This document shows, piece by piece, positions 15,442 to 22,841 of a DNA stretch of 27,691 nucleotides. Position numbers and translations under genes: made by a program. This DNA comes from Coxiellaceae bacterium UBA1530 (lineage in GTDB: Bacteria > Pseudomonadota > Gammaproteobacteria > Coxiellales > Coxiellaceae). Below the pieces are notes generated by a model. It did no database searches. It was not told the origin of the DNA and saw only the letters and a list, made by a program, of their open reading frames with translations. The stretch is from NCBI GenBank assembly GCA_002323325.1, contig DCQA01000031.1:5245-32935 (forward strand). The letters run 5' to 3'. Numbering within the stretch: the stretch's first letter is position 1; every line of letters begins with the position of its first letter.

Positions 15442-17151
15442 TCATAATTTAGGCCTGGGTGCTGCTGTTGGCAAATTCAACGAAGGGACGTCATTAGAAG
15501 TTGCTGACGGTGGGGTAAATGTAGTTTCAGCGCGAACGCTTGGTGATGGTAACTGACCAGTGAAATTTGGTCGATCATTTGATCCATTCTGTCTAGAACT
15601 AGACGAGGGTGTTGGTTGTTGTGGAGAAGGAGATTCTAGTCGGGGTGCAGAGGGAGCCTGACTAGCTAAATGATAGTTATCCTGACTATTGTTAGACGAA
15701 CTCGATGGTTTTAGTTGTGGTGAGGAAGAAGGCTCTAATGGGGGTGCAGTGGGATCCTGGTTTTCACGAGTAAAATCCGGCCGCGGGTCGCTAAGGAATT
15801 CTTCTTCAGCCGTTTTATTTTCTGACAGATCATCTATTCGGATGGCAACCACTTCTGGAGGTTCATCTACTGAGATACATTCAGCCTCCGTGAGCATTCT
15901 GCCATTATAAGGCTGAGCTTGTGGAATCTCTACGGCCTCTGGTAGCTCGCGTTGAGTTTCAAGGGGTGGTTCCGATTGTTCTTCAGGGGATGGTTCTGGT
16001 TGAGCTTCAAGGGAGTCTTGTTGTTCACTTGCTAAGCTATTCTCTTTTCCCACTCCTGCTAATAAATGTTTAGTTTCTTCTACCGTTAATAGCCTTAATT
16101 GACCGGATGTCGACCGCCCCTCTATTGCTTCTTTTTCATAGATACAACCATCACTGGCCAAAACAGGATTATTAATTGCTTTACCGCTAATAGGACAATT
16201 TTGATTAAGATTACGTATCTTCATCGGATTTGTTCTATACACGTCAGCATCACCCCAGGACTCTGAAACAAAAGCAATGTGCTCTTTATTGAACTTATAA
16301 CGACCGAATCGAGATTCAAACGTTAATCGATATGCGGCCACCTTGGCATTTTCCAGAGACGTACCCAAACCTTTCCTTGCTTCTACAGAGATCTTATCGA
16401 CATCCTTAACCTTCAGTCTAAATTCCTGATTGGAGGCCCCCATGACTTCAAAAGCTCGAGAATATTGATCGGTACGTGAATCTTCCCACGGAGTTGTATC
16501 CTCCAAGTCTTCCGGTTTGATGCCTGTGATTTGAAGTCCTGTAATACCTCCTGGAGGGTTATTTCGATGAGAGACACGAAAATGACCTAAGTCTTGTACT
16601 AGACCGCTATCAAGATCATGCTGACAAAGATGTAGAGAACTATACTGAGATGTGGAATAACCCGGCGACTCATCACCCATCGACTGCAGAGTAGGTTCAA
16701 AAGGTGTTTCGTGATTGTCTTTTTTGACACCGACCGACACTTTTACTTGTTTGCCGGATGCAGACTTTATAGGGGCTTTATACAGCTTTTCCAAAAATTG
16801 AGTTAAATGCTGCTGAACTGTGTTGGTCGTTGCATCTTTCTCACGAAACTCCTCATCTATACCTTGTTTAAAAGAGATTGTTTGAGCATCTTTTTCTTGT
16901 TCAGCTATTTTTTTATGATACAAAAAATCATTCTCTGACAGTATAAATAGACTTCTTTCGTATAGTCTACGAAAAAGATCTTGTAGCTCCACCCACCTCA
17001 TTGCCGAAAACCTTCTTATCGACCAGGATCGTTTTTGTTGAGGGTTTAAGTCATCACTCGAGGTGTCGCTCCCAGCAGGTGCCTTCTCAACCTCACTTTC
17101 GTATTTATGATTGATAGGCATCTGATCGGTGTCTGAAGTTTTTATACGCAT
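15442..17151 (-). CDS. Effector-like protein with a partial U-box and a Pro/Ser-rich tail
   Basis: The 569-residue protein is largely unrecognised. Residues 319-344, CPISGKAINNPVLASD then GCIYEKEAIE, match the first loop, strand and helix of a U-box (CPIT..xxPVxxSDGxxYExxAI), the E2-docking fold of some ubiquitin ligases. The second half of the U-box (the usual SPxT loop) is weak or missing, so activity is uncertain. Residues 1-300 are mixed helix and coil with basic patches. Residues about 375-569 are disordered, rich in Pro, Ser, Gln and Glu, with an imperfect 33-residue repeat (from 467 and from 500). Bacteria lack ubiquitin, so a U-box implies a eukaryotic host target, as with LubX of Legionella. 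The promoter carries a PmrA-like box. No signal peptide or membrane span is seen. Confidence 0.65.
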   Translation of the reverse strand: MRIKTSDTDQMPINHKYESEVEKAPAGSDTSSDDLNPQQKRSWSIRRFSAMRWVELQDLFRRLYERSLFILSENDFLYHKKIAEQEKDAQTISFKQGIDEEFREKDATTNTVQQHLTQFLEKLYKAPIKSASGKQVKVSVGVKKDNHETPFEPTLQSMGDESPGYSTSQYSSLHLCQHDLDSGLVQDLGHFRVSHRNNPPGGITGLQITGIKPEDLEDTTPWEDSRTDQYSRAFEVMGASNQEFRLKVKDVDKISVEARKGLGTSLENAKVAAYRLTFESRFGRYKFNKEHIAFVSESWGDADVYRTNPMKIRNLNQNCPISGKAINNPVLASDGCIYEKEAIEGRSTSGQLRLLTVEETKHLLAGVGKENSLASEQQDSLEAQPEPSPEEQSEPPLETQRELPEAVEIPQAQPYNGRMLTEAECISVDEPPEVVAIRIDDLSENKTAEEEFLSDPRPDFTRENQDPTAPPLEPSSSPQLKPSSSSNNSQDNYHLASQAPSAPRLESPSPQQPTPSSSSRQNGSNDRPNFTGQLPSPSVRAETTFTPPSATSNDVPSLNLPTAAPRPKL

Positions 17152-17499
17152 CGTTCATCATTCTCTATGTGTATCTTTAATCTTATGCAGTATTACTGTG
17201 CTGAACACCACAAATACTATCAAAAACTGGACACAGTATAACCACTGAAGCTTAAGATAAGATTAAATAAATCGAGAAATATTAAATAATTTAAGGATTA
17301 TTCCTTATATTTATCCCAAAAAAAAATAATACAATAAACAGGTTTTTCCTAAAAATATCGATAACTGATTGAACTTAATAAGGATTTAAAAAAATACTTA
17401 CGTTTATAGATGATTTATCAAATGTAATGAGAGCTTAAATACCTTAAGCATGAATATTAAAACTCCACCAGGTAGATTAAAGCTTTTAAGCATGATGTT
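17152..17499. other. AT-rich intergenic stretch holding the U-box gene promoter
   Basis: The 348 bp between the leftward 353-residue gene and the U-box gene holds the promoter described separately at 17233-17268. A second TTAA pair with 11-bp period lies at 17375-17389. A direct repeat TTAAGCATGA occurs near 17444 and 17487. The 5' leader of the U-box gene would be about 75 nt. I see no further gene. Confidence 0.5.
17233..17268 (-). promoter_or_regulatory. PmrA-like box plus -10 of the U-box gene
   Basis: Read leftward, TTTAATCTTATCTTAAGC (17268-17251) has half-sites TTAAT at 17267 and TTAAG at 17256, period 11 bp. TATACT (17241-17236) follows 15 bp after the second half-site, the spacing expected for an activator replacing the -35. 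The block GTGGTTATACTGTG (17246-17233) is identical to one before the 938-residue gene. Confidence 0.65.
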
Positions 17500-18561
17500 T
17501 TAGATGTTTCGTAAAGCCGGCAATAATGCATCCTCTAAATCCAACTCAGTCTTTTTAGCCTGACTGTGCGTCATGCTATACCGCATGGTAGACATTGTGC
17601 ATGAAAACAAACCTGTCATCAGGGTATATGAAGAAGCAGCCTTTATAGGCCATGTTGCCTCAGTGAATGCATGGGGGATAGAGGTGATACTTCTAGCTTG
17701 AATTAACCACAATGGAATTGCCAATGTGACTATCAAATTTAAGCATAATCCGAGTGACCTTATCGTGTTTATCACGTTAATCATATTCTCATTATGATGC
17801 TTTAATGAGGCGTGGCTTTCTCTATCAGTAATTCCACGAAAAGACTGATTAAAACCACTGTCTGGATGATTTATTACATGGTTAATAGCACCATGGATAT
17901 CCATACACAGAGCCTCTATCAACCAATAAACCATAAAAAAGCACATGGATAAACCACCGGAAAGAGTCCTTAAATCAGCAAAAATTGAAGCTTCATCACC
18001 ACTTTCATTGATCGAGTACTGATATAACGGTGCTGCAAAATAAGCCATGATGGGATGGGTAAAAAACCACCGTTTTGGGTCTAGGGCTCTTGAGAATAGA
18101 GATAATTGCAGAGTGAGGGTCGCTCCATGTGAATGTTCCCAAACAACGTAACAAAAAGGTATCCAGTGAAGCACAGGCATATAGTAGAGGTATTGATAGA
18201 CCTTATTCCATGAACTCTTCGGATCATCGCCAGGTCCCATTGATAAATTACGTAACAGCTGAAAATCACTCATCACACAATTAGCGTAAACATGTGAGAG
18301 AGAATCACGGCCTAGGTAGGCATGATTAACGACACCATAGAGATAACACGCATAAGGTGAGATGGAAGATGGATCTTCATAAGCCAAGGAGACTGATGAC
18401 TGTTGATCCGATTCAGTTAGCAATGAACAGTCATCGGGAAGATAGGTATTTGAGGATAGACGCGCAGGTGTGGATAACGATGATGAGCACGAACCATCAT
18501 CACTCTCTTGGGAATACTCACTGTCTGATGAATGCACAAAAAAACTTGGCCACATATCCAT
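17500..18561 (-). CDS. Multipass membrane protein of unknown function
   Basis: The 353-residue protein starts with about 70 polar, Ser/Asp/Glu-rich residues, lacks a signal peptide, and then has four or five hydrophobic segments (around 118-150, 170-190, 205-225, 268-290 and 305-325). An amphipathic, charged C-terminus ends it. I do not recognise the family. A long disordered N-terminus followed by internal membrane spans is common in effectors that insert in host membranes, but an ordinary inner-membrane protein is equally possible. AAGGG five bases before the ATG at 18561 supports the start. No convincing PmrA-like box precedes it; only a degenerate TTAGT/CTAAG pair. It lies between the U-box gene and pdxT, same strand. 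Confidence 0.6.
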   Translation of the reverse strand: MDMWPSFFVHSSDSEYSQESDDGSCSSSLSTPARLSSNTYLPDDCSLLTESDQQSSVSLAYEDPSSISPYACYLYGVVNHAYLGRDSLSHVYANCVMSDFQLLRNLSMGPGDDPKSSWNKVYQYLYYMPVLHWIPFCYVVWEHSHGATLTLQLSLFSRALDPKRWFFTHPIMAYFAAPLYQYSINESGDEASIFADLRTLSGGLSMCFFMVYWLIEALCMDIHGAINHVINHPDSGFNQSFRGITDRESHASLKHHNENMINVINTIRSLGLCLNLIVTLAIPLWLIQARSITSIPHAFTEATWPIKAASSYTLMTGLFSCTMSTMRYSMTHSQAKKTELDLEDALLPALRNI

Positions 18562-18770
18562 TATACCCTTCTAGGTGGTTTACTCTTCGCTGCTTTTTTT
18601 CACACGCGATAAACTTAGCCAGGTACTAACATCAGAACCGTGCTGCTATACCACGTGCTACAGTGGACTAACCATGATCAAGCTAGAACCTTTTAATCGT
18701 TTTAAAAACGACCAGAAAACCATATGATCATGAAGCGTGTTGATTTACATATCTAGCATTACCAAGATAT

Positions 18771-19346
18771 TCAGCGTATTTGTTGACAAAAATACTCATG
18801 AACATGCGTACACCTGGCAAGCTCTGGATGAAAGGTTGCTCCGATCACGCTACCGTATTGGACGAGTACGGGATCTTCTTTATACGTTGCCAAAACCGTC
18901 ACACTGGAATCTATGTGTGTTATACGCGGCGCTCGAATAAACACCATATCAAGATCACCTCCACTAAACACAGCGTCATTGCATTGACCTGTTGTGGTAA
19001 AACTTTCGCGCTGTCTACCGTAAGCATTACGTTCAACACGAATGGGTAATAATGCCAATGACTCTTGCACAGGTGACACTGTCTTTGCTGACAAGATCAA
19101 GCCAGCACAAGTCGCTAAGATCGCCCCCCCCTGCGCCGCAAAATCAATAATAGCCTGTTGCCATTGAAAGGGTGCCATCAGTTTTAATAGTGCAGTTGAT
19201 TCTCCACCTGGCATAATGAGGCCTTTCAGTCCAACTAATTCATCAGGCTGCCTAACAAAGCACCATGGCACTCCACAACGATCTAACTGATCACCGTGAA
19301 GCGCGTAACCACCCTGCAGCGCTAAGATGCCAACTTGAGGCGTCAT
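18771..19346 (-). CDS. pdxT: Pyridoxal 5'-phosphate synthase, glutaminase subunit
   Basis: PdxT hydrolyses glutamine and channels ammonia to PdxS. The 191-residue class I glutamine amidotransferase has the triad C80 (ATCAGLIL), H173 and E175 (FHPEL), plus the PGGES loop (46-50) and RNAYGRQRESF characteristic of the family. Its ATG directly follows the TAA of pdxS with no gap, so the two are translationally coupled. This cytosolic pair makes PLP from ribose 5-phosphate, glyceraldehyde 3-phosphate and glutamine, independent of deoxyxylulose phosphate. The Dat aminotransferase in the same window is one PLP consumer. Confidence 0.96.
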   Translation of the reverse strand: MTPQVGILALQGGYALHGDQLDRCGVPWCFVRQPDELVGLKGLIMPGGESTALLKLMAPFQWQQAIIDFAAQGGAILATCAGLILSAKTVSPVQESLALLPIRVERNAYGRQRESFTTTGQCNDAVFSGGDLDMVFIRAPRITHIDSSVTVLATYKEDPVLVQYGSVIGATFHPELARCTHVHEYFCQQIR

Positions 19347-20231
19347 TTAAACACCACGTTCTGACAGTTTCTCATCCTCAAATAAAGACGAGCAGTTAAT
19401 ACCCACCATCGGCTCACCTAAATTTTTAGAAACACGTGTTAAAACAGCAGGATCTTGATAGTGCGTCACAGCCTGAACAATTGCGTCTGCGCGCGGCTGT
19501 GGATTGCTAGATTTAAAGATACCTGAACCCACGAAGACCGTCTCCGCACCCAACTGCATCATTAATGCGGCATCGGCTGGGGTTGCAACCCCACCTGCAG
19601 CAAATAGTGGTACCGGTAGCTTGCCTTCTCTAGCGACTTGTTTAACGAGGGTAAATGGTGCAGCCAGGTCACGAGCCACCGTCATTAACTCTTCATCACG
19701 TAACATGGTCAACCGTTTGATCTCTCCATTGATACTGCGCATATGACGAACCGCTTCAACCACATCACCAGTGCCTGCTTCACCCTTACTTCTCAACAAC
19801 GCAGCACCCTCGCCGATACGACGAAGTGCTTCGCCCAAATTACGACAACCACACACAAACGGCACTGTAAAGTCTTGCTTGTTAATGTGATAGGCTTCAT
19901 CAGCCATAGTGAGCACTTCACTCTCATCGATATAATCCACACCCATGGACTCTAAAATCTGCGCTTCTACAAAGTGACCAATACGGACTTTTGCCATTAC
20001 AGGAATAGAGACAGCATCCATAATTTCCTGAATCATCTGAGGGTCACTCATACGAGCCACACCACCGTCTGCTCTGATATCAGCTGGGACACGTTCTAAA
20101 GCCATCACCGCAACCGCACCGGCTTGTTCGGCAACTTTTGCCTGCTCAACATTGACCACATCCATGATAACGCCACCTTTCAGCATTTCGGCCAATCCTA
20201 CTTTTAAGTTGATTCCCTCTATTGACATCAC
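19347..20231 (-). CDS. pdxS: Pyridoxal 5'-phosphate synthase, lyase subunit
   Basis: The 294-residue TIM-barrel protein carries the conserved catalytic residues at standard positions: D24 (VIMDVVNVEQ), K81 (VMAKVRIGH) and K149 (LLRSKGEAGTG), and the nearly invariant MALERVPADIR and GVARMSDP segments. It forms a dodecamer that joins the two sugar phosphates and ammonia from PdxT. AGAGGT lies just before the ATG pair at 20231/20228. A cluster of overlapping palindromes (20311-20327) sits about 85 bp upstream. In the gammaproteobacteria I know best, the deoxyxylulose-dependent PdxA/PdxJ route is more usual, so PdxST is a somewhat uncommon choice here. Confidence 0.97.
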   Translation of the reverse strand: MMSIEGINLKVGLAEMLKGGVIMDVVNVEQAKVAEQAGAVAVMALERVPADIRADGGVARMSDPQMIQEIMDAVSIPVMAKVRIGHFVEAQILESMGVDYIDESEVLTMADEAYHINKQDFTVPFVCGCRNLGEALRRIGEGAALLRSKGEAGTGDVVEAVRHMRSINGEIKRLTMLRDEELMTVARDLAAPFTLVKQVAREGKLPVPLFAAGGVATPADAALMMQLGAETVFVGSGIFKSSNPQPRADAIVQAVTHYQDPAVLTRVSKNLGEPMVGINCSSLFEDEKLSERGV

Positions 20232-20310
20232 ACACCTCTTTTGTTGAACCTCAGAATGAGTCGAGATTTTTTCATACTCTTCTCACAACTGCAATCAATT
20301 AACGCTTTCA

Positions 20311-20327
20311 CAAACGTTTGATCAAAC
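20311..20327. repeat. Overlapping palindromes upstream of pdxS
   Basis: CAAACGTTTG (20311-20320) and GTTTGATCAAAC (20316-20327) are perfect palindromes that overlap, so CAAAC/GTTTG half-sites alternate three times. The position, between the preceding leftward gene's stop and pdxS, suits an operator or a weak stem; no T tract follows. Confidence 0.4.
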
Positions 20328-20334
20328 CGAGCCA

Positions 20335-21636
20335 TCACTTACGACAACATTGAGTCATACAATCGATCATATGCCCTAGAGTCTTAGCACACTCACCTCG
20401 TCGTACAACATCACCAGAGCTATCAGCGCTAAAAATTGAACCATGATGACAATTCATACTCGGTATATTTGACACAGTTCCAATGGTTTTAAAAATCGAG
20501 TCAACAGCCTGTTGTCTGATTACATGATCATTGTAGTTGTAGTGGTGACAATGCAGCGTGATACCCGGTGGTATCAGTTGTGGGTGTTTTTTAAAAAAAT
20601 CTAAAACAGTCTGCGCATATTGATCATCGACAAAGTGAAATGCTTTACCACTCGAAACTGAGTCAGTAGCAAGAGACTGCACTTTGGCAACTAGATGCTC
20701 TGCAGCATCATGAAAACGTATTTCTCTGGCCTTCTCATCTTGATGATCACCCTCTAGAAAAATATGTTCTGCTCGGCCCTTTTCTGAAGCCGGTATTACC
20801 ATTGTCACGTTGTTATAGTTCAATGAAATACCACTATCACAATTGGAATTACGACAGAGATGGTGCATTTGATGGAAAACTAACATGGGTTTAAAAAAAA
20901 CATCGTCATAGCTTGGTTCTACCAGCTCTTCTGGTGTCAATTTGAATGCTAAATCAGCCACTGCTGAATCGCTCATCCACAAAGTTTCATCATACGTCAT
21001 CTGCTCACTTAAACCGTCAAGTAATAAAGCAAACTTTTCCTTTTTTTGTTGATCTAATTCATCCTTTTGTAGAGCTAACTGATCCTTTAAAGACTTTAAC
21101 TCTGCATTCAATCGCGTGATAATCTGATGCTTTTCAGAGAGAATTTTCAATGCATATCTATCCGGAGAACTCTTAGATACAGTCAATGTTGTACTATTCG
21201 AGACAGGGTATCGGTAAACGGGTTCTTTATGTTTTTGAATTTTATCACGTAGTTCATTGATCCTACTGTTCAAAGTTTGTATGCCGTCCACTGTTACACA
21301 CGGAGTGCTGAAATCTAGATTTGAGCCTTCATGTTTGAGAGACTTTTTTTTGAAAGTCTCGTAGTCTAAATGATCTAAGCAACACTGGTATTCAATATCA
21401 AGGCTCGATGATTGCGAATCGTTCAGTGCCCTCGTTAAATCGGTCAACGTTGACATCGATGAAGTGTGTAGACTCATTCTGATATAGCGCGATTGACGTT
21501 CTCGATACTTTGAAGGCGAACAACTATCAATAGTGAGTCGCTCACTGTCAACCGCTCGTATTAACTCCTGGTAGGCCTCAATGTGTTCTCGAACTCCTTG
21601 CCTGTTAGATCCTGAGTAAAGTGTTACTTTGGTCAT
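20335..21636 (-). CDS. Effector-like protein, HAD-like family member 1 (degenerate) with coiled coil
   Basis: The 433-residue protein is a clear paralogue of the gene at 22842-24116 and a more distant one of that at 21813-22736. Shared blocks are VTLYSGSNRQ near the N-terminus, FFKPMLVFHQMHHL (247-260), SGISLNYNNVTMV (268-280), HIFLEGDHQDEKAR and FHFVDDQY (333-340), then LIPPGITL and HYNYND. The order of a strand ending in an acidic-type motif followed 60 residues on by a DD motif resembles HAD hydrolases. Here the motif I aspartates are both asparagine (N273, N275), so catalysis is doubtful. Residues about 160-208 form a coiled coil. No signal peptide or membrane span is seen. A PmrA-like box lies about 155 bp upstream. 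Function unknown. Confidence 0.6.
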   Translation of the reverse strand: MTKVTLYSGSNRQGVREHIEAYQELIRAVDSERLTIDSCSPSKYRERQSRYIRMSLHTSSMSTLTDLTRALNDSQSSSLDIEYQCCLDHLDYETFKKKSLKHEGSNLDFSTPCVTVDGIQTLNSRINELRDKIQKHKEPVYRYPVSNSTTLTVSKSSPDRYALKILSEKHQIITRLNAELKSLKDQLALQKDELDQQKKEKFALLLDGLSEQMTYDETLWMSDSAVADLAFKLTPEELVEPSYDDVFFKPMLVFHQMHHLCRNSNCDSGISLNYNNVTMVIPASEKGRAEHIFLEGDHQDEKAREIRFHDAAEHLVAKVQSLATDSVSSGKAFHFVDDQYAQTVLDFFKKHPQLIPPGITLHCHHYNYNDHVIRQQAVDSIFKTIGTVSNIPSMNCHHGSIFSADSSGDVVRRGECAKTLGHMIDCMTQCCRK

Positions 21637-21787
21637 AAATACTCATCTCATTTGAATGTAAATCGTGTTGCTTGTGACTAAAGAGGATCGGATACCTGCC
21701 GGGAAGAGAAGAACTCAATAGCAGTGGTTGAAAATCCATAAAAATCTCAAAACATGGTCATTTTATCCACATATTCAGATATTTTCG

Positions 21788-21804
21788 CTTAAAATAAGAT
21801 TAAA
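21788..21804 (-). promoter_or_regulatory. PmrA-like direct repeat upstream of the 433-residue gene
   Basis: Read leftward, TTTAATCTTATTTTAAG has half-sites TTAAT at 21803 and TTAAG at 21792, period 11 bp; the first eleven bases are identical to the U-box gene's box. It lies just after the stop of the 318/307-residue gene. The -10 is weak (TATCTG at 21781-21776 is one candidate). Confidence 0.55.
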
Positions 21805-21812
21805 TTACAACG

Positions 21813-22736
21813 CTACATCACTAAACAGAGGTTTTTACATTCCGTTGAGTTATTTTCAGGACTATCCAAAGAGCGAATTGATATGTTAGAAAAAATCGCA
21901 CTTATCGATTGATAGCGGGATGTATTATTGCGATGGATGACAGCCGATGGATGGTCTAGTTGATCGTTAATTGTCGCTAAGCAATCCACAATCACCACTA
22001 GACCATGAGGTATCAAGTAGGCAAAACTATTTAATAGATCGCGCATACTAGACTGCTTTTTGTGATCTGAGACTAGGACACGAAATGTTTTTTGAAAACC
22101 ACCCAATTGTTCGAGTTGACAAACCACCTGGTGGTAATGAATAAGATTGCGCCAACTTTTTTGATACAATGATACAAAATCCTGAGTGCTGTCTGAAGCT
22201 GTGAATGATTGATCACTCACAGTCATTAAGGAATGATCCAATAAACTAATGGCCATAAAACAACCCACTGTAGGATCAACAAAGTGCTGCATGGATATGA
22301 GTATCTTACAAATCTCCATCATATGAGTATCCATCAACTCATATACCTGTTGTTGCCTTATCTCAAGGTCTTTTAATTTAGCTTGAGCTCTGAGAAGACC
22401 AAACTTTTTCGCATCCATGTCTTGGAGGGATTGTTGTGTGATCAGTCGATATTTCTCAGGGTCCATGCCCTTGGAGCTTTTCATAAGAATCGATTGAATG
22501 CGGATCTCATTGGCCATTGTCTTTAACGAGCCTGTTTCTGTATTGTGACTCTGTTGCAGCTGCGTTATGGGATGCTCTAAAGGTTTAGGAAAGGGTGGAA
22601 AAAGAGACCTTAAAGGATAACCCGGATAATAAAAACCATCGACTACTTGAACACACTCTGTTGTTGGGAATAAACCCATAAACTTCTGCTTGATAATTTT
22701 TCCTGACAGATCAGAGTTGGTGTATAGATATACCAT
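21813..22736 (-). CDS. Effector-like protein, HAD-like family member 2 (divergent)
   Basis: This is the most divergent of three paralogues. It shares the N-terminal MVYLYTNSDLSG (compare TLYSGSNR and ILYTGSNR), an ISMQHF...AISLLDH segment in place of the HxMxH...ISLDWDG block, and FRVLVSDHKK followed by AYLIPHGLVVIV in place of the DD motif block. Catalytic-type residues are mostly lost. I chose the ATG at 22736 because it aligns with the paralogues' starts, and because the PmrA-like box at 22793-22809 would put transcription start close to the longer alternative ATG at 22769, which has no ribosome site. Residues about 100-150 are helical and charged. Neither signal peptide nor membrane span is seen. 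Function unknown. Confidence 0.55.
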   Translation of the reverse strand: MVYLYTNSDLSGKIIKQKFMGLFPTTECVQVVDGFYYPGYPLRSLFPPFPKPLEHPITQLQQSHNTETGSLKTMANEIRIQSILMKSSKGMDPEKYRLITQQSLQDMDAKKFGLLRAQAKLKDLEIRQQQVYELMDTHMMEICKILISMQHFVDPTVGCFMAISLLDHSLMTVSDQSFTASDSTQDFVSLYQKSWRNLIHYHQVVCQLEQLGGFQKTFRVLVSDHKKQSSMRDLLNSFAYLIPHGLVVIVDCLATINDQLDHPSAVIHRNNTSRYQSISAIFSNISIRSLDSPENNSTECKNLCLVM

Positions 22737-22792
22737 TGAAAGCCCATCATTACTGAATGCAGCCATCATACATGAACTAGAAATAAAAATGA

Positions 22793-22809
22793 CTTAATTT
22801 ACCATTAAA
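22793..22809 (-). promoter_or_regulatory. PmrA-like direct repeat upstream of the 21813-22736 gene
   Basis: Read leftward, TTTAATGGTAAATTAAG has half-sites TTAAT at 22808 and TTAAG at 22797, period 11 bp. It is the weakest match to the cTTAATatT tandem among the four. It follows a 7-bp stem CACTCTG/CAGAGTG at the end of the upstream gene. Confidence 0.5.
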
Positions 22810-22841
22810 TCACTCTGATAATCAGACAGAGTGTGTGGTCG

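Noticed and set aside
18590..18640. TTAGT/CTAAG pair before the 353-residue gene as a fifth box
   Set aside because: Both half-sites deviate from TTAA and no -10 follows at the expected distance.
18686..18710. TCGTTTTAAAAACGA as terminator after pdxT
   Set aside because: The stem is AT-only with almost no loop and is not followed by a T tract in the pdxT direction.
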